From positions 71,338,993-71,402,992 of the forward strand of contig OX104115.1 of NCBI GenBank assembly GCA_944474755.1: a DNA stretch of 64,000 bases. The letters are read 5' to 3'. The translations under genes were made by a program, and so were the position numbers. The stretch's first letter is position 1. Every line of letters starts with the position of its first letter. This DNA comes from Limnoperna fortunei (Eukaryota > Mollusca > Bivalvia > Mytilida > Modiolidae). Positions 1 to 11,265 of the stretch are shown in pieces. Under the pieces are notes generated by a model that did no database searches, had not been told where the DNA came from, and worked only from the letters and a program-made list of their open reading frames with translations.

Positions 1-1055
1 CTAATTACTACGGTATGGAAGTAAAGCGAAAACAACATTTAAGTAAGATTTAAGTCCAATCTCCCCACGTAAAAATCTCCACTGTCTAAATGCCCCAACT
101 TTTTGCAAAATAGCCCCCACCGTAAAATCGTCCGTCGTAAAAATGCCTCCCTCATTAAACAATATCTCCCCACTAATCAAAATCGCCACCATCAAACATG
201 CCCTTACCCTTTGCAAAATCCCCTCCTTACAAACATTGCTATATAGTATAAAATTATTTCTGTTTCTATTTGTGATATTGTATATTAAGATAAGTCATAA
301 ATCAGTGTTATTTACTTGGTCTTATATATATTTGTGTATGTAAAAAGTTTTTAAACGCTTTTCTGTTCATTGAATATATTACTTAAGACTTGATGCGTTT
401 ATGGTACCATGCAGCGAAAGTAGTGTGTTTGTGCTGATTTTTAGCGGTGTACTGGTCATAAAATGCCTTTCTGCTGGTTGGTCAGGCTGCTCTGTCGACT
501 GGTTTATGGTTACTGGTTACTGTGTCTGGCTGTAGACAGTGTTGCTCCAGAAAAGGCAGTAATGGTCTAGTACTCTCTGATGAAGGTTTGTTGTACAGTT
601 ATTACAAAATCAGTTAAAGGTGTCTTCACCTTTGGCTACTCGTCTATAAGATCTCGGTCAATGCCTGTACCACATTTGAGTTGCTGCCATTTTTCCCAAT
701 CATTGACCGGACAGTCTGCGAACAGTACCTGCCATTGTGTATAATGACAGTTCAAGAAAGAACGCGTTTATATTTCATCCTTTTCAGCATGGACACGCTT
801 ATGGTTTAAAATAATACAGCAATATTTCCTAAGATGGCTTTATTGGAATTTTCTACCATTATTTACTATTAATGTGTAGCATGTATACTCTTTTGATGTT
901 TTTATTGCGAAATTTAAATTAAAGGTAGAAAATATGTGTACAATTTAACAATTTTATTCTATATAGCGATTTTTGCTCAAGGTGGGGGCGATTTTACTTA
1001 AAGTGGCGTCGGTTTTATTCTACGGTCGGGGCGACTTGTAGATCAATTAGGAGTC
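1..1055. mobile_element. possible foldback/MITE-like element
   Basis: The left 240 bases repeat C-rich motifs of the type CCCCACCGTAAAATC and CTCCCCAC followed by AAAATC. Bases 975-1045 carry the complementary motifs (GGTGGGGGCGATTTTAC, ACGGTCGGGGCGAC), and CTAATT...CTAC at the left edge is mirrored by GTAGATCAATTAG near 1036-1050. This suggests a degenerate element with subterminal inverted repeats. The left edge may be cut by the window and no target-site duplication was found. Between 350 and 960 I see only AT-rich unique-looking DNA; short reading frames here have no recognisable content. Confidence 0.3.
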
Positions 1056-2735
1056 ACTAATTAATTTGTTTTTCTACAAAGACCATACAGCGTTCTTAAT
1101 AGTATATTGAACGAGTTTTTAAATAATTCGCCATGTTAATATTTATAATTATCTTTAAAATGTAGAACTTTTAGTCAAAATTGATAAAAACTAATTTTTT
1201 TTAAAATATTGAGCAACAGTGGGATTTTTTCAAGCTTAAATATTTTGAGTTAGGAAAATGTATTGCAACACTCGATTTTTTTCAATGAATTACCATACAG
1301 AGTCAATTCTTCATCAAAAATACAGCTAAATGCAACTGAACGACGAGTATGCTGATATATCAGTTGGTGTCATTCCTGATACAATACCTGGTCTAGTTCT
1401 GCTATATGTATGTACCGGAAATATTCGTTCTTGCTGACGACTACCGATGATATACGTGTTCAATTCGATTCAAGTTTGGACTTCTTGCTGGCCATTGCAA
1501 TATGTCCGCCCTCTCTCGTCAAGCATATAAACCATCATAACTCGAGCACAATGTCGTCTATGAAGATAATTCTCATCCTTAGTAGATGACTGACAAAATG
1601 AGGATCTACACTCGTTTCAAGAATGGCAAGCAGGTAACTTTGCGCAATCAAATACGTTGAACAGTTATGAGGTCAAGCTTAGTCATATGATATTACTGAG
1701 CCACCACCAAACAAAAACCATTTTAGCAATGTTGCAATCGGTATAAGCAGTGTTACGTTGCCCACATATTCGAACTTGCCGTCAGTTATATGCAACATAA
1801 CTTTAGACTTTCATGAGACCAATGGACCTTTCTCCAAGAGGCTAAATTCCATTGGAGAAGTGCTATGCGCCATTGGAAACGTGTAGCTTTATGTTTCTTC
1901 GCGAACAATTGACGTTTCAACGGTAACACAGCTTTGAGTAATATTTTTTTATGAAAACACACAGTTAGGGTTACCCCCGTCTTTTCAATGCAGTGCTGTT
2001 AAAAACATACATATCATCAATAACTTGTACGCTTCCATTAAAAATTAAACTTATATGAAAAATTGTATTTTTTTTAGATGCATACAAGTATATTGTCAAT
2101 TTCTTATTCCTGATTCATGTTGGCATTTCCTTATTTTCCCTGGGACCACACTGGGAGGGTTCCATGTGCTCGACCCACAGAGCTCCTAAGTGTGTCTCCA
2201 GGTGGTGGATTGTGGAGGACCTCTATTTTGGCTGTCGAGGCATAATACTAAAAGTCTGACCGGGGATCATATTGGTAAATTTGTAAACGTAATAAGAGTA
2301 ATAAGAGTAAGTTCGCTATAGCCGTTAAAAAGCTACATTTTCCGCTCCAACCCAGATACTCCATACTGTTACAGCGGCATTAAAATTGGTAAAAACCTGC
2401 TACAAAAAAGAAGCATCAAATATAGTATACAAGTTAACCATTACGATCGTATATCAATTGAAAAATAAGTTTTGCTTTAAAGAAGTTCGCGTGTGACGAT
2501 TTTGAAAACATTGCGCAACTCCAACTGTCGTAATTAACAAACGACATCGAATTTTATAAATAGGTACAAAAAAGTTATATTTGTCAAATTGATAAATCAT
2601 ATGTTGTCAAAACCTGAAAATGTTTTTTACGAACTGATATTTACATTTTACGACATATAATGTGGTTGCAGAAGATTTCCGGTCAAAAGGTAAACATTAG
2701 CCTTCAATCATTCTTTTTGTTACTGAATACTCTGA
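1056..2735. other. AT-rich region without recognisable feature
   Basis: No long reading frame, tRNA, tandem repeat or clear inverted repeat was seen. It lies upstream of the transposase-derived gene beginning at 2736 and could hold its promoter or upstream exons, but nothing specific supports that. Confidence 0.4.
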
Positions 2736-3066
2736 ATGGTAGCTGTGAAAGGACGTTTCACTACTAGTAAAGAGCGAAATCGACGGAACCAAGTATCTAA
2801 AGCCGCTACCCAAAAATGGTGTGTAAAGAGAATTGTAAATGACCATGACTATTCTTGGCCTTCGTCATCGTCGAAGCCGAGAAAACCACAAATACCAGAT
2901 ATTAGTTATGCCGCGTGTGAAGAGGTAGTTGAAAGTGACAATGACTGGAAAGAAGGAAGGGTAGTTGTAGAATTGAAGGTTTTGGCAGATGCTTTATCAT
3001 CGTGTAAAGAATGTGGAGTGCCACTGCATTTAAGCCATGCAACTTCCATTCGCAGTTATGGATTGG
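2736..3066 (+). pseudogene. Mutator-like gene, exon 1 (left part)
   Basis: The frame opens with an ATG at 2736 and encodes a basic N-terminus (KGRFTTSKERNRRNQ) followed by DWKEGRVVVELKVLADAL and CKECGVPLHLSH. These are the N-terminal landmarks of animal Mutator-like transposases, including a possible zinc-binding CxxC. After codon SYGL the frame runs into the terminal inverted repeat of the MULE at 3067. The start codon is uncertain because upstream exons cannot be excluded. Confidence 0.8.
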
Positions 3067-4661
3067 GGGTGTGTCTTTTTACCACAGGCTACCACCTGCC
3101 TCCCACAGGCCACCTAAAACAATACATTTTAAGTGAAGACCTTTGAGATAAAACATGTTTGTTTCTTATTCTAATAATTTTGAAGCCATAAATTACTGAA
3201 ATTCGAATTTATTGGACCAATCTTACTCACAAGAAAACAAAAAAATCACTTCTATTTGTTGTAATCATTATATTTTGCTAACAGATAAAATATTAAAGGT
3301 TGATTATGAAATCTTTTATTTTACTAGAATATAAAACCAAATGCACAAGGGCACAACTTCCTTCTGCTATTTCAATTCGATTGCTATCATTTCATTCTAT
3401 TCGTTATCTACCATGCCTAAACGTCGTATCAAATACAGTTCGAGGTCAGCTTTCTGGCCATGTAGAGTCTGTAGGGGCAACTGTGTCCAAGATTCCGTTA
3501 AGTGTGAAGCCTGTAATGGATGGTACCACTACACATGCCAGAATCTAACACTAGCCGACATCGAGTATGTATGCATGCCACAAAACACGTATATCTGTAA
3601 TGAATGCTTCAACGAGGAAGTCTGTGTTTACACGTATGTGTCTGCACATTTAGCAGTTGATTTGAACAATATAGAACTCCGACTAGACGAAAAAATAGAA
3701 TTCGGTAGTGATGACGAAAAAGCAATGACAAGAGCAATACAACATTCATTTCCAGACGCAAAAAGACGACTTTGTACTAAGCATATCAAGGACAATGTGA
3801 AACACTACCTTCAGAACAAAATAGGAGTTAATTCAAATGAGAGAAACGAGATTATGTCCGCCCTATTCAGTGATGATGGATTAGCCAATGCAGATGACAC
3901 GGTTATGTTTGGAGGCTGCATCATGAAAAGTTAAGGACATAGCCGGAAAGTATCCAAAATTCATCGAATACTTCGAACGTCATCTCAAAGCCAGAATCAA
4001 GGACTTTGTCACCGAACCTAACCAGCGAATTGACAGTAATAAACTATAGACTAACAACAATGCAGAATCTATAAACCGTGTCATGAAAGTATCCACAAAC
4101 TGGAAGCCACGATCAACTCCAGATTTGATAAACAAATTACACGATATCGTAGAATTTCAGTTCATTAATTTGCGTGCTGCATTACATTCATCAGGTGATT
4201 ATAAACTCTGTGTCGGCTACATGCTGGAAAAAAAAAACTAAAGAGCAAAAAGATAGAATCTTCACAAATTTTCTCAGCAATCAAAAGAAAAGAAAACCAG
4301 CTAAAGAGATGATCCAATCAACCAACGGTACCTACAAAGTAGTAAACAAAGCAGCAAGAATCGCAACAAAACGAACGACATGTGAAAGAACAAAGAAGAA
4401 ATAAATATTCCGTATTCAGTGACTTTACCCATTTATAGTGACGATATACCGAATTTAGAGACTAACCCATTTAAAGTAAATTAAATCAAATCACAAATAT
4501 TGATATTAAATATTTATTTTTCTAATATATTTTTCTATATTTCAATAAAAGGTATCATACAATGTCATATTATGTTATAAACAGGTGGCCTGTGGTAGGT
4601 CTGTGGTGGCCTGTGCTGGTCTGTGGTAGCCTGTGGTGGCCTGTGGTAAAAAGACACACCG
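3067..4661. mobile_element. MULE (Mutator DNA transposon) with TIRs and 9-bp TSD, deleted copy
   Basis: The left end GGGTGTGTCTTTTTACCACA (from 3067) is mirrored at the right end by TGTGGTAAAAAGACACACCG (to 4661). The host 9-mer ATGGATTGG is duplicated on both sides (3058-3066 and 4662-4670), the TSD size expected for Mutator. Subterminal CCTGTGGT motifs repeat at the right end (about 4585-4645), with an inverted pair at 3084-3113. Inside is a PHD finger plus MULE transposase remnant. The insertion interrupts exon 1 of another Mutator-like gene. Confidence 0.9.
3413..4404 (+). pseudogene. PHD-finger MULE transposase remnant
   Basis: From ATG 3413 the frame encodes a basic leader and a C4HC3 PHD finger (CRVCRGNC, CEACNGWYHYTC, CNECF). 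It then jumps to FGSDDEKAMTRAIQHSFP and LCTKHIKDNVKHYL, which match the second acidic residue and CxxH part of MULE DDE transposases. The first catalytic region is absent, so the coding region is internally deleted. The frame stops at 3934, resumes one frame over as DIAGKYPKFIEYFERHLKAR, hits TAG before TNNNAESINR (about 4047), and shifts again in an A-run near 4228 to end in a basic tail at 4404. Confidence 0.83.
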
Positions 4662-4670
4662 ATGGATTGG

Positions 4671-4684
4671 CAGCCATCTTAAAG
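4671..4684 (+). pseudogene. Mutator-like gene, exon 1 (right stub beyond MULE)
   Basis: Directly after the duplicated ATGGATTGG (4662-4670) the sequence CAGCCATCTTAAAG leads to a GTATTC splice donor at 4685. If the MULE and one copy of the duplication are ignored, the frame reads through as YGLAAILK and joins exon 2 in phase 0 as VQCSN. This fits the usual GLGSxLxVxC region of the family better than any donor inside the MULE does. Confidence 0.72.
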
Positions 4685-4900
4685 GTATTCATATCTTCTA
4701 TAGAAAGAGCAAGTATATATATTAATTAAAACTATTCAATGAAAAAATGCTGTGCCAAAAATGTTCCAAGATGACTTAGAAAGAATTCATTATTCAAAAA
4801 GAAAAATATGGAAATACATGTACAGTACATGTAGACTTCCAAATGTACATGTATGGTGACCCTCCTCAATTTAAAGTAATTTCAATATTTTATATTCTCA

Positions 4901-5610
4901 TACGATTCCATGCCAGATTGCCGAATCCCATATTGCCGACTCCCAATTTGCCGAGTCCATTTTGCCGATTCCCAAATTGCCGAATAAAACAAATTTATGC
5001 TAAAATATTTTTGATTTAAGGAATTACTTACAACTTATTTGAAAAAAAGTTTTAATTGTTCCGCAATATAACAATTAAAATTGGTTACCGATAGTTAAAA
5101 CAAAAATTGATTAATTTTGTGTAACTAAAAACACAACCTTTTCGCAATACAAGCTGATGTTCCGAATTCAACGAGTAACTGGACATGCTGGAGTAAAATT
5201 CTCTGTCAAAGAGCTGTCGATAATCCGACGATTTCAATGAGAGAGGTGTACTGTAACACTTATTCGACGCTGAAAACGCACTAACTTTAGATGATGATAT
5301 ATTAGTTGCTTTGTTATAAATCTAGTGCTTGATGGCAAATTAATGAAAAAATTTATAGGTCTTTCTATTGATTTTTTTATTATTATTTTAATAATTACGT
5401 CTATACGAAACAATACAAAGATCTTCATGAAACTAATTCCATGAAATCGATATATTAACAAACAACTTCTCCGACAAAACATTATTTTTTTCTAAAATCA
5501 TTAATAACATATACTTTAACTTTTTTCATTGTCGGCAATTTGGGAATCGGCTAACTGGACTCGGCAATATGGGATTCGGCAATTTGGAATCGGATATCTG
5601 GGATGCTACC
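4901..5610. mobile_element. foldback / MITE-like element with ATTGCCGA repeats
   Basis: Bases 4903-4985 hold alternating modules such as TTGCCGAATCCCATATTGCC and TTTGCCGATTCCCAAATTGC. Bases 5529-5610 contain their reverse complement in matching order, so the two ~80-base arms would pair around an AT-rich core of about 540 bases. No open reading frame of note and no certain target-site duplication. It lies in intron 1 of the Mutator-like gene. Confidence 0.7.
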
Positions 5611-6166
5611 TCTCAAACATGTACATTGGCATGTTATATTAAGAACTTTTGTGTGCTACACAATATTCCAAGGGTGTATTCTTTTAGATAAACATGATAA
5701 AGAGCAATTATTAATTAAAAACTATTTTGTAAAATAAACTAAAACAAAAGCTAAAATTAAATCATTTACTTCTTTCATTTTACCATGCCGACTTGGAAAG
5801 GATTTAAAAATGGGGAATCAAGAATAATAACTGATATCAATAAGTCCATCTGAGTTATAATTTATACATACAAACACATTGATAGACAGATACATGTACA
5901 TGAATAAACATAAATAAAAACATAAACACAAAAATCTACACTTGCACACGCACATGTACTCATTCAACAAAAAAGGATCTCTCTGGTTTATTGAACATTT
6001 GTCGATTTGATTTTCATTTTGTGTTATTTTGTAGTTTAATGGAGATTATAAATCGCCATTAGGGGGAAAGTTAGACTGCCACATTTTTATGTGCCTGTCC
6101 TAAGTAAGGAATCTTTTGCAACATGGTTGTTCTTGTCTTTTTCGTGTTATTGCTACATGTCCACAT
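5611..6166. other. intron sequence, AT-rich
   Basis: No gene is seen. The segment around 6055-6150 (TGCCTGTCCTAAGTAAGGA and neighbours) resembles a dispersed motif I associate with mussel genomes, which is weak support for the taxonomic guess. Confidence 0.3.
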
Positions 6167-7147
6167 GGCAGACCTGGGGTAATTAAAAATGTAATTGTAA
6201 TTAGCTGTAATTAATTACATGTTTTCCATGTAATTGAAAGTAATGCAATACTTTGCATATTTTGTTTGTAATGCCAAATTACATTTCAATTACATATCAT
6301 ACTGCTTATTCTAAATATTCATCTAATTTACACAAAAGCCATTTTAAGCACTAAAACAACACATTACCAAGCCCTGTACACTAATTTAGATCATTAGACA
6401 TAAATCTTTAATCAGCAATAACAACAAACTGATAGCTTTTGTCCAGTGAATCTCAAATATGGCTTCGAAAAGATAGAAAACTCTTTTGATTGTGTTGTCT
6501 TAATCATTTGTGAAATAATGACTGTCATAACAAAGTAAAGTGTTCAAGATAAATAATTTAGAATTTAATACAAGTAGAAGTTTTAAAATTTAAAAAGCTG
6601 AATCTTTAAAGAAATAGAGCATGTAAATTGAGAAAACAAATACTCAAATGTTACTTGTTTAGCTCTGGAAATAAAGTGTAAGCTATATTTAAGTCGCCAT
6701 TTTATGCATGTATGACTTGTATATTTTTTAAACTGGCTAGATGGATCCTAATATTCTAAGTTTTTTGGGGGGTTAGTTATGAATAAAGATGTAAGAAATG
6801 GTTGCCTGTAACTAGTCAGGTTAGATAAATAGAATAATATTTATATTTATTTTAGATACATGTTCCATATAAAATATTAAGTGCAACCTGTAATTGTAAC
6901 CTTCATGTACATTCATACGATGAAAAATAATAAAAAAATAAAATTAAAAATACCTTTTGGATAATGTGTTTTAATATTTCAAATAAAAGTAATTCAAAAG
7001 TACTTAATTACATTGCCAAAGTAATTGTAATGTAATTAATTACTTTTCAAATTTTTGGTAATGTAATGTGTAATTTAATTGAAAACAAATTGCATGTAAT
7101 TGAGTTGTAATTAATTACATTTGTATGTAATTGACCCCAGGTCTGCC
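6167..7147. mobile_element. MITE-like element rich in TAATTACA, ACAT target duplication
   Basis: The ends GGCAGACCTGGGGT (6167) and ACCCCAGGTCTGCC (to 7147) are inverted repeats, continued inward by several AATTACA/TGTAATT modules on both sides. ACAT flanks both ends (6163-6166 and 7148-7151). The interior has no coding potential. The superfamily is not assigned; a 4-base duplication is shorter than expected for hAT or Mutator. Confidence 0.72.
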
Positions 7148-7151
7148 ACAT

Positions 7152-7500
7152 AGTCCAGAAGGCAGTCTTTCTTTGATACTTCTGGGATCAGATTTGAATA
7201 GTGCATGTATACATGATTTTTTGTTCTAGCATTAATTTTCTACATGTTATAATAATTGATATAATGTATTTGACATCTTATATTATGAATATATTTTTTA
7301 CACATATATGTACACATAAAAAATATTATTATATTATACACATAAGTGTGACAAACAGTAAGACTAAGTCATTAGTATTATTAGACTAAATGATGGAGCC
7401 CTGTTGTTTTTTCGTTGAGCCACAGTGACACTAACATTGTGTATCTTAAGATTAAGAGGTTTGTAATTCAGAAGTTAATTTTTTTCTTTGTGAATTTTAG
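7152..7500. other. intron sequence, nothing recognised
   Basis: AT-rich DNA between the MITE and exon 2, ending in the polypyrimidine tract and acceptor at 7485-7500. No repeat or gene seen. Confidence 0.4.
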
Positions 7501-7606
7501 GTCCAATGCAGTAACACACGATGCCTTCATGTGAATAATGTTACAACTGGAAAAAGACATGGAGAACCAACTAGGAAGTGGGATGTAAACTCGAAACTTG
7601 CAAATG
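7501..7606 (+). pseudogene. Mutator-like gene, exon 2
   Basis: An acceptor TTTTAG ends at 7500 and a GTAAAC donor starts at 7607. The 106-base exon encodes VQCSNTRCLHVNNVTTGKRH, then TRKWDVNSKLAN, matching the CxNxC...VTTGKRH...WDVNSKLA block typical of Mutator-like transposases. It leaves phase 1, which exon 3 continues. Confidence 0.82.
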
Positions 7607-8326
7607 GTAAACTTATGTAAAATGAGCATATTTTGGGTGATATTACAGACTATTAATATGATTCTGCAGACTTTGCACAAAGGGGATCAAAGTCCATCAA
7701 GTTAAGTCTTAAGGACTTACATTTTCATGAATATGTAACAATAACCCACAAGTTCAATAAATGGTTATATTTTAACTGAAAAAAACCTAAGTTTATGCAC
7801 AAATATATTATATTTTGATCACTCAGGCCAGTCTTTGAAATGCATATTGTTTGCCCCTCCCAATGCCAACTCACCGATAGGTAGGTAGGTAAATTATTTT
7901 ATTTTATAGAAACAAAAAAAACAGTTTTAAAGTTCTTCACTAGAAAAACAAGTTAACATCATTAAAAATTATGATAAAATAAAATTCCTATTTGACTTTT
8001 GCAAAACAATATTTTGAGTAGGGGTCAATTTTAGTGGGTTGGTCGGGGAAGGGTAAACAAACTTAATTTTATTTTAATTAGGCCTCAGTACAAATACACT
8101 GCCATTCAATTCAAATATTCAAATATCATTTGACGTTTCACGTGCATGATACATGTGATAATCGTAAGAAATACATGTTCTTGTAATTAAACCACTAAGA
8201 AATATTATATTTTATATGGAAGGCTTAATTGAATCCTCGTTTATTAAATTATTCTTTGATGTCACCATGTTTTAAACTTTCAATTTTAAACTGTACGTCA
8301 TGTTTCAAATTGAATTTTCTTTATAG
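7607..8326. other. intron 2
   Basis: AT-rich intron. The only visible structure is a short GGTA/GTAG run at 7877-7892. Confidence 0.4.
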
Positions 8327-8507
8327 CTTTGACACATGCAGGAATTGGAGTGGCTCAGATAAATAGCATTTTTGCTGCATTGAATATCCCATCCATCCAT
8401 CATACTTTATTGAATGGCAGACAGACAGAAATGGGAAAAGCTGTTGAGTCAGTGGCTCTTGACTCAATTAGAGATAGCATTGATGAAGAGAAATTAATTG
8501 CTCAAAA
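8327..8507 (+). pseudogene. Mutator-like gene, exon 3
   Basis: The acceptor is TTATAG (ends 8326) and the donor GTATGT (8508). It encodes ALTHAGIGVAQINSIFAAL, NIPSIHHTLLNGRQTEMGKA and VESVALDSIRDSIDEEKL. HAGIG...LNIP is a signature of the family. Phase 1 enters and phase 2 leaves. Confidence 0.85.
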
Positions 8508-8963
8508 GTATGTTCATGTATTTATATTGTACAGAATCTTAGTTTTACAAATTACCATCACTGTTTTTTTTTCTATAAGTATTGAACACAAACATTAAAA
8601 ATTGTCCAAGCTACATGTATGGAGAAGAAGAAGAAAAGATACTTTATGATTGTAAAAACATTGGCAATTTTGGAGCATAATTGACATTTGAATAAAACAA
8701 GAAAACAATAAACAGAAAGTCAAACAGTACAAAAACATACATGTGGTGTAAAATTGCAAATAAATGGTATCAGTGTACTTCGGCTTAATTTAGTATATAA
8801 ATATATAATTTATGTTGGAAACACAGCTGTTCACATAAACAGACATTCCAGGATAAATAAACATATATTATTGAAAGGTAAAATAAATATCAGTAAATAT
8901 ATATGAAATTATAGTTTGCAAATTGCTCTATAAATTGGTTTATGCTGTAGTATATATTGCCAG
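8508..8963. other. intron 3
   Basis: AT-rich intron with GT at 8508 and a TATATTGCCAG acceptor candidate at 8953-8963. No repeat recognised. Confidence 0.4.
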
Positions 8964-9023
8964 CAACATTTCGACAAAAATGGCAGAAAAGGGGGAGTGG
9001 AAAAGCATATAATAGTTTGTCAT
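8964..9023 (+). pseudogene. Mutator-like gene, probable exon 4 (frame-damaged)
   Basis: Sixty bases between TTGCCAG and TGTAAAA carry WQKRGSGKAYNSLS, the expected SFDMGWQKRxxxxNSLTG segment that precedes GHA in the family. The entry phase from exon 3 reads NIS, then the frame must change by one base before WQKR. At the exit the joint with exon 5 would give TGA instead of a glycine codon. The exon is therefore identified by its content, with exact borders uncertain. Confidence 0.6.
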
Positions 9024-9513
9024 GTAAAATTTATGTATGCATTGTTGTTGGACATTATAATTAGTGCTCAACATTTCTCATAAAAATACGGCATATTACA
9101 GATTTTGTCATATATTATTCTCTATATATTATAATGAATACTTTTCTATTTCTTTTAAAATGAATCATATTTAAAATATCTGAACATTTAAAAATAGTTA
9201 AATAATAACATGTAGTGAAATGAGAAAAAAGATTAGAAGAAAATCAACAGTTATTTTAGAAAGTATTGGAGAGATTTCTGAAGGGCAAAATCATTGCGGA
9301 CACAATCATGCCTCTGTATGATTTATAAGAGGGTGACCTTTTCTGTGATATGTATTTTTCACAAAATGGCTTTGTGAAGGGGTGGAGGTATATAAAAATA
9401 AAACAAAATAACTTATTTCAAATGAACCATGTGATTTGAAGATTTTTCTATGACATAATTTATCACATAATTACATGTATATTTCTCTCACTGGCCAAAC
9501 AATACAATTTTAG
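9024..9513. other. intron 4
   Basis: AT-rich intron ending in TACAATTTTAG. Nothing else recognised. Confidence 0.4.
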
Positions 9514-9650
9514 GACATGCCACAATGATTGATACTGGTAAGGTTGTTGGATACAGTGTAAGAAGTAAGATGTGTCGAATATGCGATAGCTCAGAAAAAA
9601 AATAAAACTCTACCACCACCTCATGATTGCAGGAAAAATTGGCATGGCAA
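9514..9650 (+). pseudogene. Mutator-like gene, exon 5
   Basis: After acceptor TTTTAG (ends 9513) the frame reads GHATMIDTGKVVGYSVRSKM, then CRICDSSEK. It breaks in an A-rich run near 9594-9606 and resumes one base over as LPPPHDCRKNWHGK. TGKVxGY, CRxC and HDCxKNWxG are the conserved metal-coordinating or catalytic core of the Mutator-like domain. The 3' border abuts a dispersed repeat beginning TTTTGACCTGCGTTGC, which may have destroyed the original donor; the phase into exon 6 does not fit. Confidence 0.75.
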
Positions 9651-10520
9651 GTTTTGACCTGCGTTGCTGAAGGCGAAAGCAGGTCTAGTAGTCGGGTCAA
9701 TCCGTTCGTCCGTTCGTCCGTTGCGCTATATGGGTGCCTGTCTTGTGTAATCTGAATCTCAAAAACCAAACACTAGATCTTTCTGAAATTTTACACAGTG
9801 ATTACAGATATATTAAATATGTGCACCTCCCCTTTTGGGGTCATTTTATAATTTCGTTTAGAAATTAGGGGCCCTAAAGGGGCCAAAGAGCGACTGTTTT
9901 ATTTGTTTCCACAATAACTTTTGTTCTGGTTGACCAAATTCTATGAAACTTTACAGTAATGTTACTTACAATAAAAGGAAGGATGGGGTTGATTTTGGGT
10001 CTGGTTGACTGATTGCTATGAAATTTTACAATAATGTTTCTTACCATTAAATGATTGATTGGCATGATTTTTGAGGTCTCCTCTTTTTTCGTTGAAAAAG
10101 TAGGAGCCCAAAAGGGGCAAAAATCCAACTTTTTTTTATTATGGTCCGATTTTGAAAATGTTTTTGCAAGTTAATTTTTGTCATATATTGGATACAAAAT
10201 GGAGGATAAATTTCTTCTTGACCCTGCCTTTTCTGTTTAGCAATTAGGGGGTCAAAAGGGGCGAAATTGACAATATTTTTTGTCTGATTTTTTGTGTATT
10301 TTTTTATATACTTGTTAGATATAAGGATCTTAAATATTTTTATTTATAAATATTCATTGTCAGTCTATAAATTGGGTTGCATGTGACAAATATGCTTTGT
10401 CAGTCCACCATAGGATGCAAGTGTCAAAAATTATTGACTGTTCATATTGGGCCTAGAACGTACAGGGTTCAACGTTTTGCCGTGCGACGCAGGGCCAGAC
10501 ATAGATTGGTATTGTTAAAA
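9651..10520. repeat. dispersed repeat of bivalve type in intron 5
   Basis: It begins near TTTTGACCTGCGTTGCTGAA, has a short CCGTTCGTCCGTTCGTCCG run (9701-9721), and contains several degenerate copies of a module ending in GGGGTCAAAAGGGGC or GGGGCCAAAGAG (about 9868, 10093, 10245). It finishes near GCCGTGCGACGCAGGGCC (10479). No coding capacity. It sits against the 3' end of exon 5 and probably inserted there. Borders are approximate. Confidence 0.5.
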
Positions 10521-11265
10521 AATAAGGCATCTAATGGGACATTAAATGATACCCCACCACATTCAAAATAGCCTAATTAAAAAAAAGTTTTTCCAATCAT
10601 CCTAAAATTTTATATTGAGGTGTTTTCAAATTATAACGGGGAAACCTTCGGGAATCAGACAGACACTACACCAAACAGGGGGTATAAAATAATACCCCGC
10701 CACTTCCTGTGGTTGGGTATACAAAAATAACTACTCTAATAAGCATTATGTTTAAGATAAGATATTTAATACCCCATGCTTGTAATTTACAAAAACGGGA
10801 CTTCCCACCTGTATGTAATTAAGTTTGTCAGTTACCTGCCCAAGATCAGTGGTTTCCTCTGGGTGCCCGGATTCCTCCACAATGCATGCTTCGGATGCTG
10901 GCTGTGACCTATATTTTCCGCATGTATGATCACTTAAAATTTTGAATAGTTAAAGTAAATTCAAACTAAGTGACAATAATGCGTAACGAGGTGAGCTTCG
11001 TAATCGATAGATTACCTATGTTTAAGTCTTCTGGCTCACCATATACCAGAGATAAACTCGATCTCAAGAATCAAAAGTCTTTTATTCTATATGTAATGTA
11101 CATATACATTGTAAATAAATTTAAAAAAAATTAAACTCAAAATATTGAATGAAGCAATAACACAATATCAGTCATAGAATGTATATGCTGTATAAAACTA
11201 ACACAACTGTAACTCCAAATTCAATGCTGACAATATATTGACACCTTTTTGGTTTTTATTTATAG
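10521..11265. other. rest of intron 5, possible SINE fragment at about 10840-10930
   Basis: GGTTTCCTCTGGGTGCCCGG followed by ATTCCTCCAC resembles the central domain of the SINEs at 17.5-18.5 kb (TTTTCTCTGGCTACTCCGG then CTTCCTCCCCC). No tRNA-like head is visible beside it. The remainder is AT-rich and featureless. Confidence 0.3.

Noticed and set aside
3069..3074. GTGTGT at the end of exon 1 as the native splice donor
   Set aside because: It is part of the MULE terminal repeat. The donor at 4685 beyond the insertion restores a better family match.
10377..10571. Short plus-strand frame in intron 5
   Set aside because: It lies in a dispersed repeat and has no recognisable content.
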